A stretch of 11,563 bases of DNA from assembly GCA_964528445.1 (NCBI GenBank), contig CAZGSL010000051.1, positions 1 through 11,563 on the forward strand, written 5' to 3'. The translations under genes and the position numbers were made by a program. The notes under the pieces were generated by a model. The model was not told the DNA's origin. It did no database searches and saw only the letters and a program-made list of their open reading frames with translations. Below, piece after piece: positions 1-7,048 of the stretch (its first letter is position 1; every line of letters begins with the position of its first letter). The DNA is from JAXHMM01 sp964528445 (GTDB lineage Bacteria; Bacteroidota; Rhodothermia; Balneolales; Balneolaceae).

Positions 1-13
1 AGGGGATAGTCCT

Positions 14-385
14 TTACGAGGAGTTTGTTCTCCTTCGCAGAAAATCTCTCAGCACCACGGCGTGATTGTGGGTTTCGTCTTTTGCCGCGTAGAGGAGGGT
101 AAGGGTACCATCCTCTTCGGCCGCAGATTCCAGGAGCTCGACGGCCTCCTCCTTTTCGGCCAGTTCGGCTTCGTACCGTTTCCGGAACTCATCGAATTTC
201 TCCGGGTCGTGGTCAAACCATCTGCGAAGTTCGGAAGAGGGGGCGATCTCCTTCAGCCATTCGTCGAGTCGGGCCTCCTCCTTGGAGACGCCCCTCGGCC
301 AGAGCCGGTCCACCAGCACCCGGAAGCCGTCGCCCGACGAAGGGGCCTCGTAGATTCGTTTTATGCGGATATCCTGTGGATTCAT
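14..385 (-). CDS. DUF488 family protein (YeaO-like)
   Basis: A 123-residue soluble protein of the DUF488 family, close in length to E. coli YeaO (about 115 residues). The family signatures are visible: RVLVDRLWPRGVSKE near residues 22-36, then DEWLKEIAPSSELRRWF near 41-57, a HDPEKFDEFRKRYEAEL stretch, and a C-terminal LLYAAKDETHNHAVVL block near 97-112. The biochemical function of the family is not established to my knowledge. The conserved Arg, Trp and His residues suggest a small-molecule or nucleic-acid binding fold, but that is inference. I chose the ATG at 385 because the product then begins at the usual family N-terminus (MNPQDIRIKRIYEAP). The frame can be extended to a TTG at 430, but the added residues look unrelated to the family and run into the divergent promoter region. 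Family identity is secure; function is open. Confidence 0.9.
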   Translation of the reverse strand: MNPQDIRIKRIYEAPSSGDGFRVLVDRLWPRGVSKEEARLDEWLKEIAPSSELRRWFDHDPEKFDEFRKRYEAELAEKEEAVELLESAAEEDGTLTLLYAAKDETHNHAVVLRDFLRRRTNSS

Positions 386-435
386 GGCAGTACCGCTTGT
401 CTGTGATTCGGCGAAGCGATGACCCCGCAAGATAA

Positions 436-465
436 TTGATTGCGCGCCCAGGGGACAATATTTTG
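436..465 (+). promoter_or_regulatory. Possible Bacteroidota-type promoter for the small plus-strand gene
   Basis: A TTG at 436-438 is followed after 20 bases by TATTTTG at 459-465. This resembles the -33 TTG / -7 TAnnTTTG promoter pattern known from Bacteroidota, with one spacer base missing. It would start transcription roughly 20 bases ahead of the ATG at 494. The match is imperfect and the call is tentative. Confidence 0.25.
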
Positions 466-493
466 GGAGGAAGCCGACATTTTCAAAAGGAGA

Positions 494-799
494 ATGAAGG
501 TATTACCCATTATGGCGCAACCGGTACAGGTAACGGTCGATCGTTCATGGGAAGAAGCAATGGATTCGCTGCGTTCGCTTCTGTCTGAAGAGGGAATGTC
601 AGTGGTGGGATACCGGGAGGATTTGGGGCTGATAAGCGCTTCCTACGGGAAGGGAGAGATGCTCTATTTTCATTTTGCCCGGAATGCGTCCGGGTCTACC
701 GAGATATCGGCGGCCCCTGGTATCCCTTATCTAAAGGAGAAACCGCAGTCGGTGGTACCGGAACGGGAAATCCACAAGCTGTTCGAGCGGCTGGAGTAG
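494..799 (+). CDS. Small hypothetical protein
   Basis: I do not recognise this 101-residue protein. It is the only plausible gene on the plus strand of the window. It is predicted cytosolic, with no signal peptide or membrane segment. It reads as a small alpha/beta protein: a strand (PVQVTVDRS), a helix (WEEAMDSLRSLLSEEG), two or three strands (MSVVGYRED, LGLISASYG, EMLYFHFARN, STEISAAPG) and a C-terminal charged helix ending in KLFERLE. The amphipathic pattern and clean codon use argue for a real gene. The ATG at 494 has AAAGGAGA immediately upstream, which is an unusually short spacing. The ATG at 512 (95 residues, starting MAQPVQ) has AAGGT about ten bases upstream and is an equally good start. 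The gene is divergent from the DUF488 gene and convergent with the histidine kinase, with only 24 bases between the two stop codons. Confidence 0.65.
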   Translation: MKVLPIMAQPVQVTVDRSWEEAMDSLRSLLSEEGMSVVGYREDLGLISASYGKGEMLYFHFARNASGSTEISAAPGIPYLKEKPQSVVPEREIHKLFERLE

Positions 800-804
800 G
801 AAAT

Positions 805-833
805 CCGGCAGCGTTTGGGCCGGCTATGCCGGC
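805..833. terminator. GC-rich hairpin between convergent genes, possible bidirectional terminator
   Basis: GCCGGC at 819-824 and GCCGGC at 828-833 can pair around a TAT loop. An alternative stem pairs CCGGC at 805-809 with GCCGG at 819-823. The hairpin sits in the 24-base gap between the convergent stop codons and includes the kinase stop codon. There is no T-run on either side, so intrinsic termination is uncertain. Confidence 0.3.
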
Positions 834-1666
834 AGACGGACAAAGAAAGTGGAACCCTCGCCGACTTCCGTCTCCACGTCGATGGTGCCGCCGTGGGCCT
901 CCACGATTCTTTTGGAGATCGCCAGACCCAGTCCGATGCTCCGCTCCCCTCCGGTGGCCTCCACGTTTATATTGGCAAAAGGGCGGAAAAGTTTCTCCCG
1001 CTCTTCCTCAGGAATTCCCTGCCCCTCGTCGGATACGAAGATGATAATCGCGGATACTTTATCGGAATCGGACGAATTTTTTTTGATGCCCACGGTCGCG
1101 GTGGATTCGGGGTGGGAGTATTTGATTGCGTTGCTGATCAGGTTGTTGAGCACCTGCTGGAACTTGTGCGGGTCGATTTCCGCCATGCAGGGCTCCTCCT
1201 GCGTATCCAATTCCAGGCGGATATCCTTCTTTTCCGCAGTGGGACGGTTGAGGATTACCGAGTGTTCAATCAGTTCGTTGAGATCGACCTCCTCCTTTTC
1301 AAGTGAGATGCTTCCGCTTTCGATGGCGGAGATGTCCAGGAGCTCCTCTACGATCTGCAGCATGTATTCGCTGGAGTTCTTGATCTCCTTGACCAGTTCG
1401 AACTGATCCTCGTTCAGCTCACCCTCATTGTAGTCTTCCATCAGGAACTCCGAGAAATTCAGGATCACCGTAAGCGGATTGCGCAGGTCGTGGGCCGCCA
1501 TCCCCAGCATCTGGTTCTTGAATTCGTTTGTGTGCTCCAGTTCGGCGGTTTTTTTGGCCAGCTTGCGCTGGGTATTCGCCAGCTCGTTGTTCAGGCTGGA
1601 GAGATCCTCGTAGGTATCCCTATTTCGGTCAGGATTTTCCCTCTCTGGCTTGTCCTCTGGCTTCAT
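824..1666 (-). CDS. Soluble sensor histidine kinase
   Basis: A 280-residue histidine kinase. Residues 1-50 are hydrophilic and then coiled-coil-like (DLSSLNNELANTQRKLAKKTAELEHTNEFK). They contain no membrane segment and no recognisable PAS, GAF or HAMP domain. The dimerisation/phosphoacceptor helix follows with MAAHDLRNPLTVI, which puts the phosphorylated histidine at His59. The ATPase domain has the N box (QQVLNNLISNAIKYS, about 170-184), G1 box DEGQGIP (213-219), F box LFRPF (226-230) and G2 box SIGLGLAISKRI (243-254). It ends in the usual GSTFFVRLP. All catalytic boxes look intact, so the kinase should be active. With no sensor domain of its own it probably receives its signal from a partner. 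The obvious candidate is the cobalamin-binding protein just upstream, whose stop codon overlaps this start as ATGA at 1663-1666. No response regulator is present in the window. Confidence 0.95.
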   Translation of the reverse strand: MKPEDKPERENPDRNRDTYEDLSSLNNELANTQRKLAKKTAELEHTNEFKNQMLGMAAHDLRNPLTVILNFSEFLMEDYNEGELNEDQFELVKEIKNSSEYMLQIVEELLDISAIESGSISLEKEEVDLNELIEHSVILNRPTAEKKDIRLELDTQEEPCMAEIDPHKFQQVLNNLISNAIKYSHPESTATVGIKKNSSDSDKVSAIIIFVSDEGQGIPEEEREKLFRPFANINVEATGGERSIGLGLAISKRIVEAHGGTIDVETEVGEGSTFFVRLPA

Positions 1667-2718
1667 GTTTGCTTATTAAGAAGTTTGGTTGCTGTTTCAA
1701 TGGCCTCCCCGGCAGTTGGGGCAGAGCCGTCGGCTCCCAGCCTTTTCCAGAGCTCCGGCTCTACACGGAAGGGGTAACCCCCGACCATGATGCGGGTGCC
1801 GGTCAACCCGCTGTCCGAGCGGATTCTCCGGATCAGCTCCTCTGCCCGGTCGAGGAACGGGAGCATGGTTACCGAGATTGCCAGAAGATCGCATTTGTGT
1901 TTCTTTAAGGTGTCGATCAGATCACCACCGGGCATATTTCCGCCCAGGTAGTGGGTGTCCCATCCCTCCATCTCGAAAAAGTCGGCCACCATGCGTGCAC
2001 CTACTTCGTGAAGCTCACCATCCACCGCGCAGGCGACCAGCCGATGGTCCGATTTTTCCGGGGTGAACATGTCGGCGTAACAGCGGGAGATGATGAGCTG
2101 GGTGGCTGCGGTGAAGTAGTGCTCGTCGGCCACGGTAATCTGGTTCGTCTCCCAGAGCCTTCCTATCTCCCAGAGGCAATTCTGAAAAATATGCTCGTAG
2201 ATCTCCCGCAAGGCAGTATCCTCCTCCAGCAGCTCTTCAATCCTTTCTGCGGCCTCCTCGCGACGCCTGTTCAGCAGCAGCTCCAGGTAGGCCCGGGCCT
2301 CTTCTGCCAGGGGAGTGCCGGATTTCAGGAAGGTTTCGGTCTTGGCCGACTGGGTGTTCAGAGCCTGCAGGCCGCTCTTGATATAGGGGCGGAGCGTCTC
2401 CGCCTCCCCGTTTGGCAGGTGTCGGTCAACCGCCTCCTCCATGTGCCGGAGCATGTCTCTTAATTGCTCTACGGGAATACCACGCTCCCGGCAGAGGGTC
2501 CGGGCCCAGAGCAGAAAGTTGTTATATAAGGTTTTGCTATCTATCCGGGCCGCCTGGATGAGGTAGTCCAGCTGGTAGAGGGCGTCTTCATAGCTGGCTT
2601 CCTCACTCTTCCCGCTGACAGGGCCCGTCGCGACGGCGGGGACCGGGACGCGGCGCTCCGCCACATAGCGGGCCATATTTCGCCGGATTTCAAGATTTTG
2701 CGCGGCCGAGAGTTCCAT
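1663..2718 (-). CDS. CarH/LitR-like cobalamin-binding sensor protein lacking a DNA-binding domain
   Basis: A 351-residue soluble protein with a C-terminal B12-binding module. A helical-bundle domain (about 135-215) carries W189-x9-E199-H200, the W-x9-EH signature of adenosylcobalamin photoreceptors such as CarH and LitR. A Rossmann-like B12-binding domain (about 225-350) has E235-L-H237-E-V-G240, the E-x-H-x-x-G variant of the cobalamin motif with His237 as the expected lower axial ligand. It continues with LAISVTMLP (279-287) and IMVGGYPF (310-317), which match the usual SxT and GG elements. The first 130 residues are not a MerR helix-turn-helix. They are mostly helical (EDALYQLDYLIQAARID and onward), and I do not recognise the domain. 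The protein therefore probably does not bind DNA itself. The 4-base ATGA overlap with the downstream histidine kinase points to a shared signalling job. It could sense light, B12 status or redox; light is inferred from the motifs. The ATG at 2718 has no Shine-Dalgarno sequence. Confidence 0.9.
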   Translation of the reverse strand: MELSAAQNLEIRRNMARYVAERRVPVPAVATGPVSGKSEEASYEDALYQLDYLIQAARIDSKTLYNNFLLWARTLCRERGIPVEQLRDMLRHMEEAVDRHLPNGEAETLRPYIKSGLQALNTQSAKTETFLKSGTPLAEEARAYLELLLNRRREEAAERIEELLEEDTALREIYEHIFQNCLWEIGRLWETNQITVADEHYFTAATQLIISRCYADMFTPEKSDHRLVACAVDGELHEVGARMVADFFEMEGWDTHYLGGNMPGGDLIDTLKKHKCDLLAISVTMLPFLDRAEELIRRIRSDSGLTGTRIMVGGYPFRVEPELWKRLGADGSAPTAGEAIETATKLLNKQT

Positions 2719-2731
2719 AGGAGGAAGAAAT

Positions 2732-2757
2732 GGTAACCGTTTGGATGGACGGTTTCC
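2732..2757. promoter_or_regulatory. Inverted repeat ahead of the B12 sensor gene (operator or terminator)
   Basis: AACCGT at 2735-2740 and ACGGTT at 2749-2754 form a perfect 6-base inverted repeat with an 8-base spacer. Beyond one mismatch, GG at 2732-2733 pairs with CC at 2756-2757. It fills most of the 48-base gap between the QorB-like stop codon and the B12-sensor start. On the minus strand it is followed by ATTTCTTCC, a weak pyrimidine tract. It may end the efflux/oxidoreductase transcript, or serve as a regulator site for the sensor-kinase pair. The sequence does not decide between these. Confidence 0.4.
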
Positions 2758-2766
2758 GGAGCAGAA

Positions 2767-3624
2767 CTATCCCTCCAGCACCTCGGGAAGGAAATCCTCG
2801 ACATTGGCCGGTGGGCGTCCCAGGAGCTTCTCCAGCGCGTCGTCGGTGTGGCTGACCCCTTTGTTGACGAAGGTGGTCGCCACGGCGGTACTCATCATGA
2901 TAATCCCGTCGGGAAGCCCGGCCTCTTCCAGGCTCTTCTTGAAGTCCGCCACCGGGATGTCGTGGTAGGTGATCTCCCTGCCGGTTTCCTCGCTCAGCAG
3001 TCCGGAGATCTCCTTCAGGGTGTAGGACTTGCCGGAGGTGATTTCGTAGGTCTGGTTTTCGTGAGATCCGGCGTCCGCCAGGCCGTTGGCCAGCGCCTCG
3101 CCCATCTCGGAGCGTAGCGCCAGGTTGATCTCGTTCCCGCCGGAAGGATGGTACCAGTCGCCGGTCTCCAGGGCGTTGCCGAGGTAGAGCGGCAGGAACT
3201 CCCCGTAGAACGTGTTGCGGTAGAAGGTGTAGGTCATGCCCGAGTCGCGGATAATCTTTTCGGTCTCGTGATGGTCCGGCGCCAGGGGACTCAACCGCTG
3301 TTCGGCCTGGACGATGCTGGTGTAGAAGAGGTGCTCCACGCCGTTTTCGGCGGCCGCCTCGACGACGTTCTTGTGCTGGCCCACGCGCCCCTCCAGGGAA
3401 GAGGAGGAGATCAGCAGCAGGGTATCGATTCCCTCCGTGGCATCCAGTATGGAGTCGTAGTCGGTGTAGTCGCCGATCCGCAGCTCGACGCCCATCTCCC
3501 TGAGCGCTTCGCCCTTCTCCTCGCTGCGGACAAGTCCCGCGAGTTCACCGTCGTAACCCTGCTCGAGCAGGTGTTCGATGGTCTGTGATCCCAGGTTGCC
3601 GTTCGCTCCGGTGACAAGTATCAT
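2767..3624 (-). CDS. NAD(P)-binding quinone oxidoreductase-like protein (QorB/YtfG, NmrA-like atypical SDR)
   Basis: A 285-residue atypical short-chain dehydrogenase of the NmrA-like group, very similar in layout and length to E. coli QorB/YtfG (286 residues), an NAD(P)H:quinone oxidoreductase. The N-terminal Rossmann motif is G6-ANG-NLG12 in MILVTGANGNLG. Later matches to QorB are DTLLLISSSSLEGRVGQHKNVVEAA (written here only as a landmark near 69-92), FYTSIVQAEQ, HHETEKIIRDSG, TYTFYRN, the YEITSGKSYTLKEIS region, and LPDGI. It lacks the classical YxxxK catalytic pair, as expected for this group. The likely role is reducing quinones or related electrophiles in the cytosol with NADPH. The start is well supported: GGAGG lies about six bases ahead of the ATG at 3624. 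It follows the RND permease by 51 bases and may be co-transcribed with it, which would fit a response to toxic compounds. The exact substrate is unknown. Confidence 0.88.
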   Translation of the reverse strand: MILVTGANGNLGSQTIEHLLEQGYDGELAGLVRSEEKGEALREMGVELRIGDYTDYDSILDATEGIDTLLLISSSSLEGRVGQHKNVVEAAAENGVEHLFYTSIVQAEQRLSPLAPDHHETEKIIRDSGMTYTFYRNTFYGEFLPLYLGNALETGDWYHPSGGNEINLALRSEMGEALANGLADAGSHENQTYEITSGKSYTLKEISGLLSEETGREITYHDIPVADFKKSLEEAGLPDGIIMMSTAVATTFVNKGVSHTDDALEKLLGRPPANVEDFLPEVLEG

Positions 3625-3640
3625 GTTCCCTCCGTTTTCA

Positions 3641-3663
3641 GGTGAATGATGGTTCCGTTCACC
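3641..3663. other. Hairpin between RND permease and QorB-like gene
   Basis: GGTGAA at 3641-3646 and TTCACC at 3658-3663 form a perfect 6-base stem around an 11-base loop, in the 51-base gap between the two genes. No T-run follows on the minus strand. It could be a weak terminator, an mRNA processing site, or chance. Confidence 0.3.
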
Positions 3664-3675
3664 GGTGTCATCCGT

Positions 3676-6600
3676 TTACGACGCGGTGCCCGTGAATTTC
3701 TCCTTGAGGTACCGCTTGGATTTTAAACCGATGTAGTACATGGATGGAACAAGAAAGAGGGTCAGAAACGTTGCAAACGCCAGTCCGTAGATGATGGTCC
3801 AGGCCAGGGGGCCCCAGAAGTCGGCGTTGTCGCCCCCGAAGTAGAGGTTGGGCTCGAAGCTGGCGAACAGCCCGTAGAAGTCGATATTGAGTCCGATAGC
3901 CAGCGGGATAAGTCCCAGTATGGTGGAGGCGGCCGTCAGTATCACGGGATTGAGCCTGACCGCACCACCGTCGATGACGGCCTCCTTCAGGTTCATGCCC
4001 TCGCCCCGCCGGATATCTATGAAATCCACCAGGATGATCCCGTTCTTCACCACGATGCCCGCCACGGCGATGATGCCCATTCCGGTCAGCACCACCGAGA
4101 TGTCCATTCCGAAGGTGGCAAAGCCGATGAAGACCCCGATGAGGCTGAAGATGACCTGCGACATGATGATGAGCGGTTTCCCGATGGAGTTGAACTGGGA
4201 GACCAGGATGAGGAAGATGAGTCCCACAGCCGCGAAGAGGGCAGCGGTGAGGAAGTTGGCGGTTTCGGCCTGATCCTCCTGCTCTCCGGTCAGGGAGATT
4301 TCGTACCCGTCGGGCACCTCGAATTCAGGCAGGACGTCCCGGATCTGCTGGTTGATTTCGTTCGCGTTGTATCCCGAAAGCACGTTGGAGGAGAGCGTGG
4401 CCACCCGCTCCAGGTCGATGCGGTTGATCGCCCCGTAGCTGGAGGAGAAGCGGGCTTCGGCCACGGCGGAAATAGGAATGTTCCCCCCGGGCGTGGCGAT
4501 CCGCATGTTCATCAGGTCGGTAATGTTGGATCGGTCTTTCTCCATGAGCCGGAGGGTAACGTCGTACTCCTCCTCCTGCTCCCGGAAGGTGGAGATCGGC
4601 TCGCCCAGCAGGGCGGTCCGCAGCTGGCTGCCCACCCGCACATTGCTGATGCCGTAGCTGTTGGCCTTCTCCCCGTCAATGTCCACGATAAGCTCGGGAT
4701 TGTTGATCTGCAGGTCGGAGCGCAGCTCTTCGATCCCCTCGATCCCCTGCTCCTCGATAAACGCCTGGAACTCGTCGGCCAGCCGGATGATCTCGTCAAA
4801 CTCCTCCCCGGTGATCTCAATGTTGATCGGTTTGCCCGTACTCGGTCCCGACTGCTCCTGCTGTACCGTTACGGTGGTGCCGGGGATGTCCTGCACGTTG
4901 TCCCGGATCTCGTTCAGAATACGCTGGGTGGAGACCCCGTTGCGCTCCTGGTAGTCCACGAACTCCACGCTCACGCGGCTTCGGTTGGGCGAGGGAGTGG
5001 GATCGATGCTGCTCGGCGGATTGGCCCCGATGGCCACATTGGAGATGACCGAACGCACCACCGGGTTGTCCTCCCCGATCACCTCGTAGACGCGCTCTTC
5101 CAGGATCTGGTTGACCCGGTGCGTCTCCTCCAGGTCGGTCCCGGCGGCCATCTCGTTGTAGACGTGGACAAAGTTGGGGTCGCTCTCGGGAAAGAACACC
5201 ACCTGCGGTGAGGCGATGCCCAGCATGAAGATGCTGAAGATCAGGAAGAGTACGGTGCCGCCGAGCACGTACCAGGGACGAAGCCCCACCAGGATCCACT
5301 CCACCGCGGCGCGGTAGTTCCGCTGGATCCACGGCAGGGTGGTCTCGTTGAATTTGCGGATGAGGGGCCGGAGGACGAACCGCTCGAGCATCCAGAGCAG
5401 GTAGAGGAAGACGATCAGGTTGGCGACGAACATGCCCCCGGTGTAGTAGAATACGCCGGACAGCACGGCCACCAGGGCGGTCGCGCCCCAGAGGAACCGG
5501 TTGCTGCCGTTGCCGTCCGAGTTGAGATGCTCCTGTTCTTCATCCATGAAGGAGACGGCGAAGACAGGATTCATCACCACGGCCACGATCAGCGAGGCCA
5601 CCAGTGTGAGGATCATCGTCACCGGCAGGTAGATCATGAACCGGCCGATGATGCCGCCCCAGAAGAGCAGCGGGACGAAGGGGGCCAGGGTGGTGAGGGT
5701 CCCGGTGATTACCGGCAGGGCAATCTCCCCGGAGGCTCTTTTGGCCGCCTCGATCTTGTCGTATTCCCCGGAGGTGATGTAGCGGTAGATGTTCTCCACG
5801 ATCACGATGGCGTTGTCCACTACGATTCCCAGTCCCAGGATCAGTGCGAAAAGCACCACCATGTTGATGGAGTAGCCCATGGCGGGCATCACCGCGAAGG
5901 CGATCAGGGAGGAGAGGGGAATAGCCAGTCCCACGAAAATGGCGTTCTGCACGCCCATGATGAACATGAGCACCAGCACCACAAAGAAGAAACCGAGAAT
6001 GACGGTGTTGAAGAGGTTGGAGACGCTGTCGCGGGTGTCCTGCGAGCGGTCGCCGGTGATGGTAATGTTCAGGTTGTCGGGAAACTGGGTCTCCTGCAGG
6101 TTCCGGACGATCTCCAGGCTGGCCTCGGAGGCTTCGATCAGGTTTTCGCCGCTCTGCTTGATCACATTCAGGGTAATTACCGGCTCGCCGCCCAGGCTGG
6201 CGTAGCTCTCGCGGTCGGCGAAATCGTCCTCTATCGACGCGATGTCCTTCAGGTAGACTTCGTCGCCGCGGTTGTTGACCAGGATCAGGTTCTCCAGCTC
6301 GCTCGCCTCCTCGATTTCCCCGTCCACGCGCACGGACCGCTCCATGCGCCCCATATCGATCTGGCCGGCGGAAACAGTCATGTTCTTGTTGGCCACGGCC
6401 GTGCGGATGTCGGCAAAGGTAAGGCCGGTGGCCTGCATCTTCGCCAGGTCCACGTTCACCTGGATCTCACGCTCGAGGGCGCCCACGATTTCCGCCTCGT
6501 TGATGGCCGTCAGGCTCTCGATCTCATCCTGAATATCGTCGGCGTACTCCTTCAGCTCCACCAGGTCGAAATTCCCGGAGAGGTTAATGTTCAGGATGGG

Positions 6601-7026
6601 CTGGTCGTCCAGGTTGAAATCGTTGACCACCGGCTCCTCGGTGAGCTGCTGGGGCAGTTCGGAGCGGGCTGTCTCCACGGCATCGTTCACCTCCTGCTGG
6701 GCCACCAGCTTGTCCTTGCTGGTTTCAAATTCGATGGTGATAATCGAGGTGGCCTGCTTGGAGACGCTGCTTATCTGGTCGACCCCGTCGATGCTCCGCA
6801 GTTCCTGCTCGATGGGACGCGTGATCACGTTCTCCACGTCGGCCGGCGAGGCCCCGGCGTAGATGGTCACCACGTTGAAGATGGGAATCTCCACCTCCGG
6901 GAACGACTCCTTGGGCAGGGTGAGATAGGAGAAGACACCCATGATGGTGATCAGCACCGTAATCAGGTAGACGCTGGTACGGTTGTTGATCGAAATGCTC
7001 GATATCCTGAATTCCTTGTAACTCAT
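3676..7026 (-). CDS. RND-family efflux transporter permease (AcrB/HAE1-like)
   Basis: A 1116-residue inner-membrane proton-driven pump that would export toxic compounds through the fusion protein and TolC-like partner encoded just upstream. The classical duplicated layout is visible: TM1 (about 17-37); a porter domain starting FNVVTIYAGASPADVENVITRPIEQEL; TM2-6 (about 338-490), including GLGIVVDNAIVIVENIYRY; a second porter half (about 610-915); and TM7 (about 586-605) plus TM8-12 (about 925-1100). The proton-relay residues correspond to Asp404, with Asn405 in place of the second Asp found in AcrB, and Lys994 in GIVVKNGIILVDF. Two extra hydrophobic stretches (about 512-528 and 533-548) lie between TM6 and TM7, suggesting about 14 rather than 12 membrane spans. 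The TM11-TM12 loop is also extended (about 1050-1072). The gene follows the fusion-protein gene by 22 bases. The substrate cannot be read from sequence. There is no heavy-metal CusA signature that I recognise. Confidence 0.95.
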   Translation of the reverse strand: MSYKEFRISSISINNRTSVYLITVLITIMGVFSYLTLPKESFPEVEIPIFNVVTIYAGASPADVENVITRPIEQELRSIDGVDQISSVSKQATSIITIEFETSKDKLVAQQEVNDAVETARSELPQQLTEEPVVNDFNLDDQPILNINLSGNFDLVELKEYADDIQDEIESLTAINEAEIVGALEREIQVNVDLAKMQATGLTFADIRTAVANKNMTVSAGQIDMGRMERSVRVDGEIEEASELENLILVNNRGDEVYLKDIASIEDDFADRESYASLGGEPVITLNVIKQSGENLIEASEASLEIVRNLQETQFPDNLNITITGDRSQDTRDSVSNLFNTVILGFFFVVLVLMFIMGVQNAIFVGLAIPLSSLIAFAVMPAMGYSINMVVLFALILGLGIVVDNAIVIVENIYRYITSGEYDKIEAAKRASGEIALPVITGTLTTLAPFVPLLFWGGIIGRFMIYLPVTMILTLVASLIVAVVMNPVFAVSFMDEEQEHLNSDGNGSNRFLWGATALVAVLSGVFYYTGGMFVANLIVFLYLLWMLERFVLRPLIRKFNETTLPWIQRNYRAAVEWILVGLRPWYVLGGTVLFLIFSIFMLGIASPQVVFFPESDPNFVHVYNEMAAGTDLEETHRVNQILEERVYEVIGEDNPVVRSVISNVAIGANPPSSIDPTPSPNRSRVSVEFVDYQERNGVSTQRILNEIRDNVQDIPGTTVTVQQEQSGPSTGKPINIEITGEEFDEIIRLADEFQAFIEEQGIEGIEELRSDLQINNPELIVDIDGEKANSYGISNVRVGSQLRTALLGEPISTFREQEEEYDVTLRLMEKDRSNITDLMNMRIATPGGNIPISAVAEARFSSSYGAINRIDLERVATLSSNVLSGYNANEINQQIRDVLPEFEVPDGYEISLTGEQEDQAETANFLTAALFAAVGLIFLILVSQFNSIGKPLIIMSQVIFSLIGVFIGFATFGMDISVVLTGMGIIAVAGIVVKNGIILVDFIDIRRGEGMNLKEAVIDGGAVRLNPVILTAASTILGLIPLAIGLNIDFYGLFASFEPNLYFGGDNADFWGPLAWTIIYGLAFATFLTLFLVPSMYYIGLKSKRYLKEKFTGTAS

Positions 7027-7048
7027 CTATCTGTAATGGACTGTAGAG

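Noticed and set aside
3670..3690. A lone GTTTAC near the permease stop codon, considered as a third operator copy
   Set aside because: No second arm follows at the 6-base spacing, and the site overlaps the end of a coding region.
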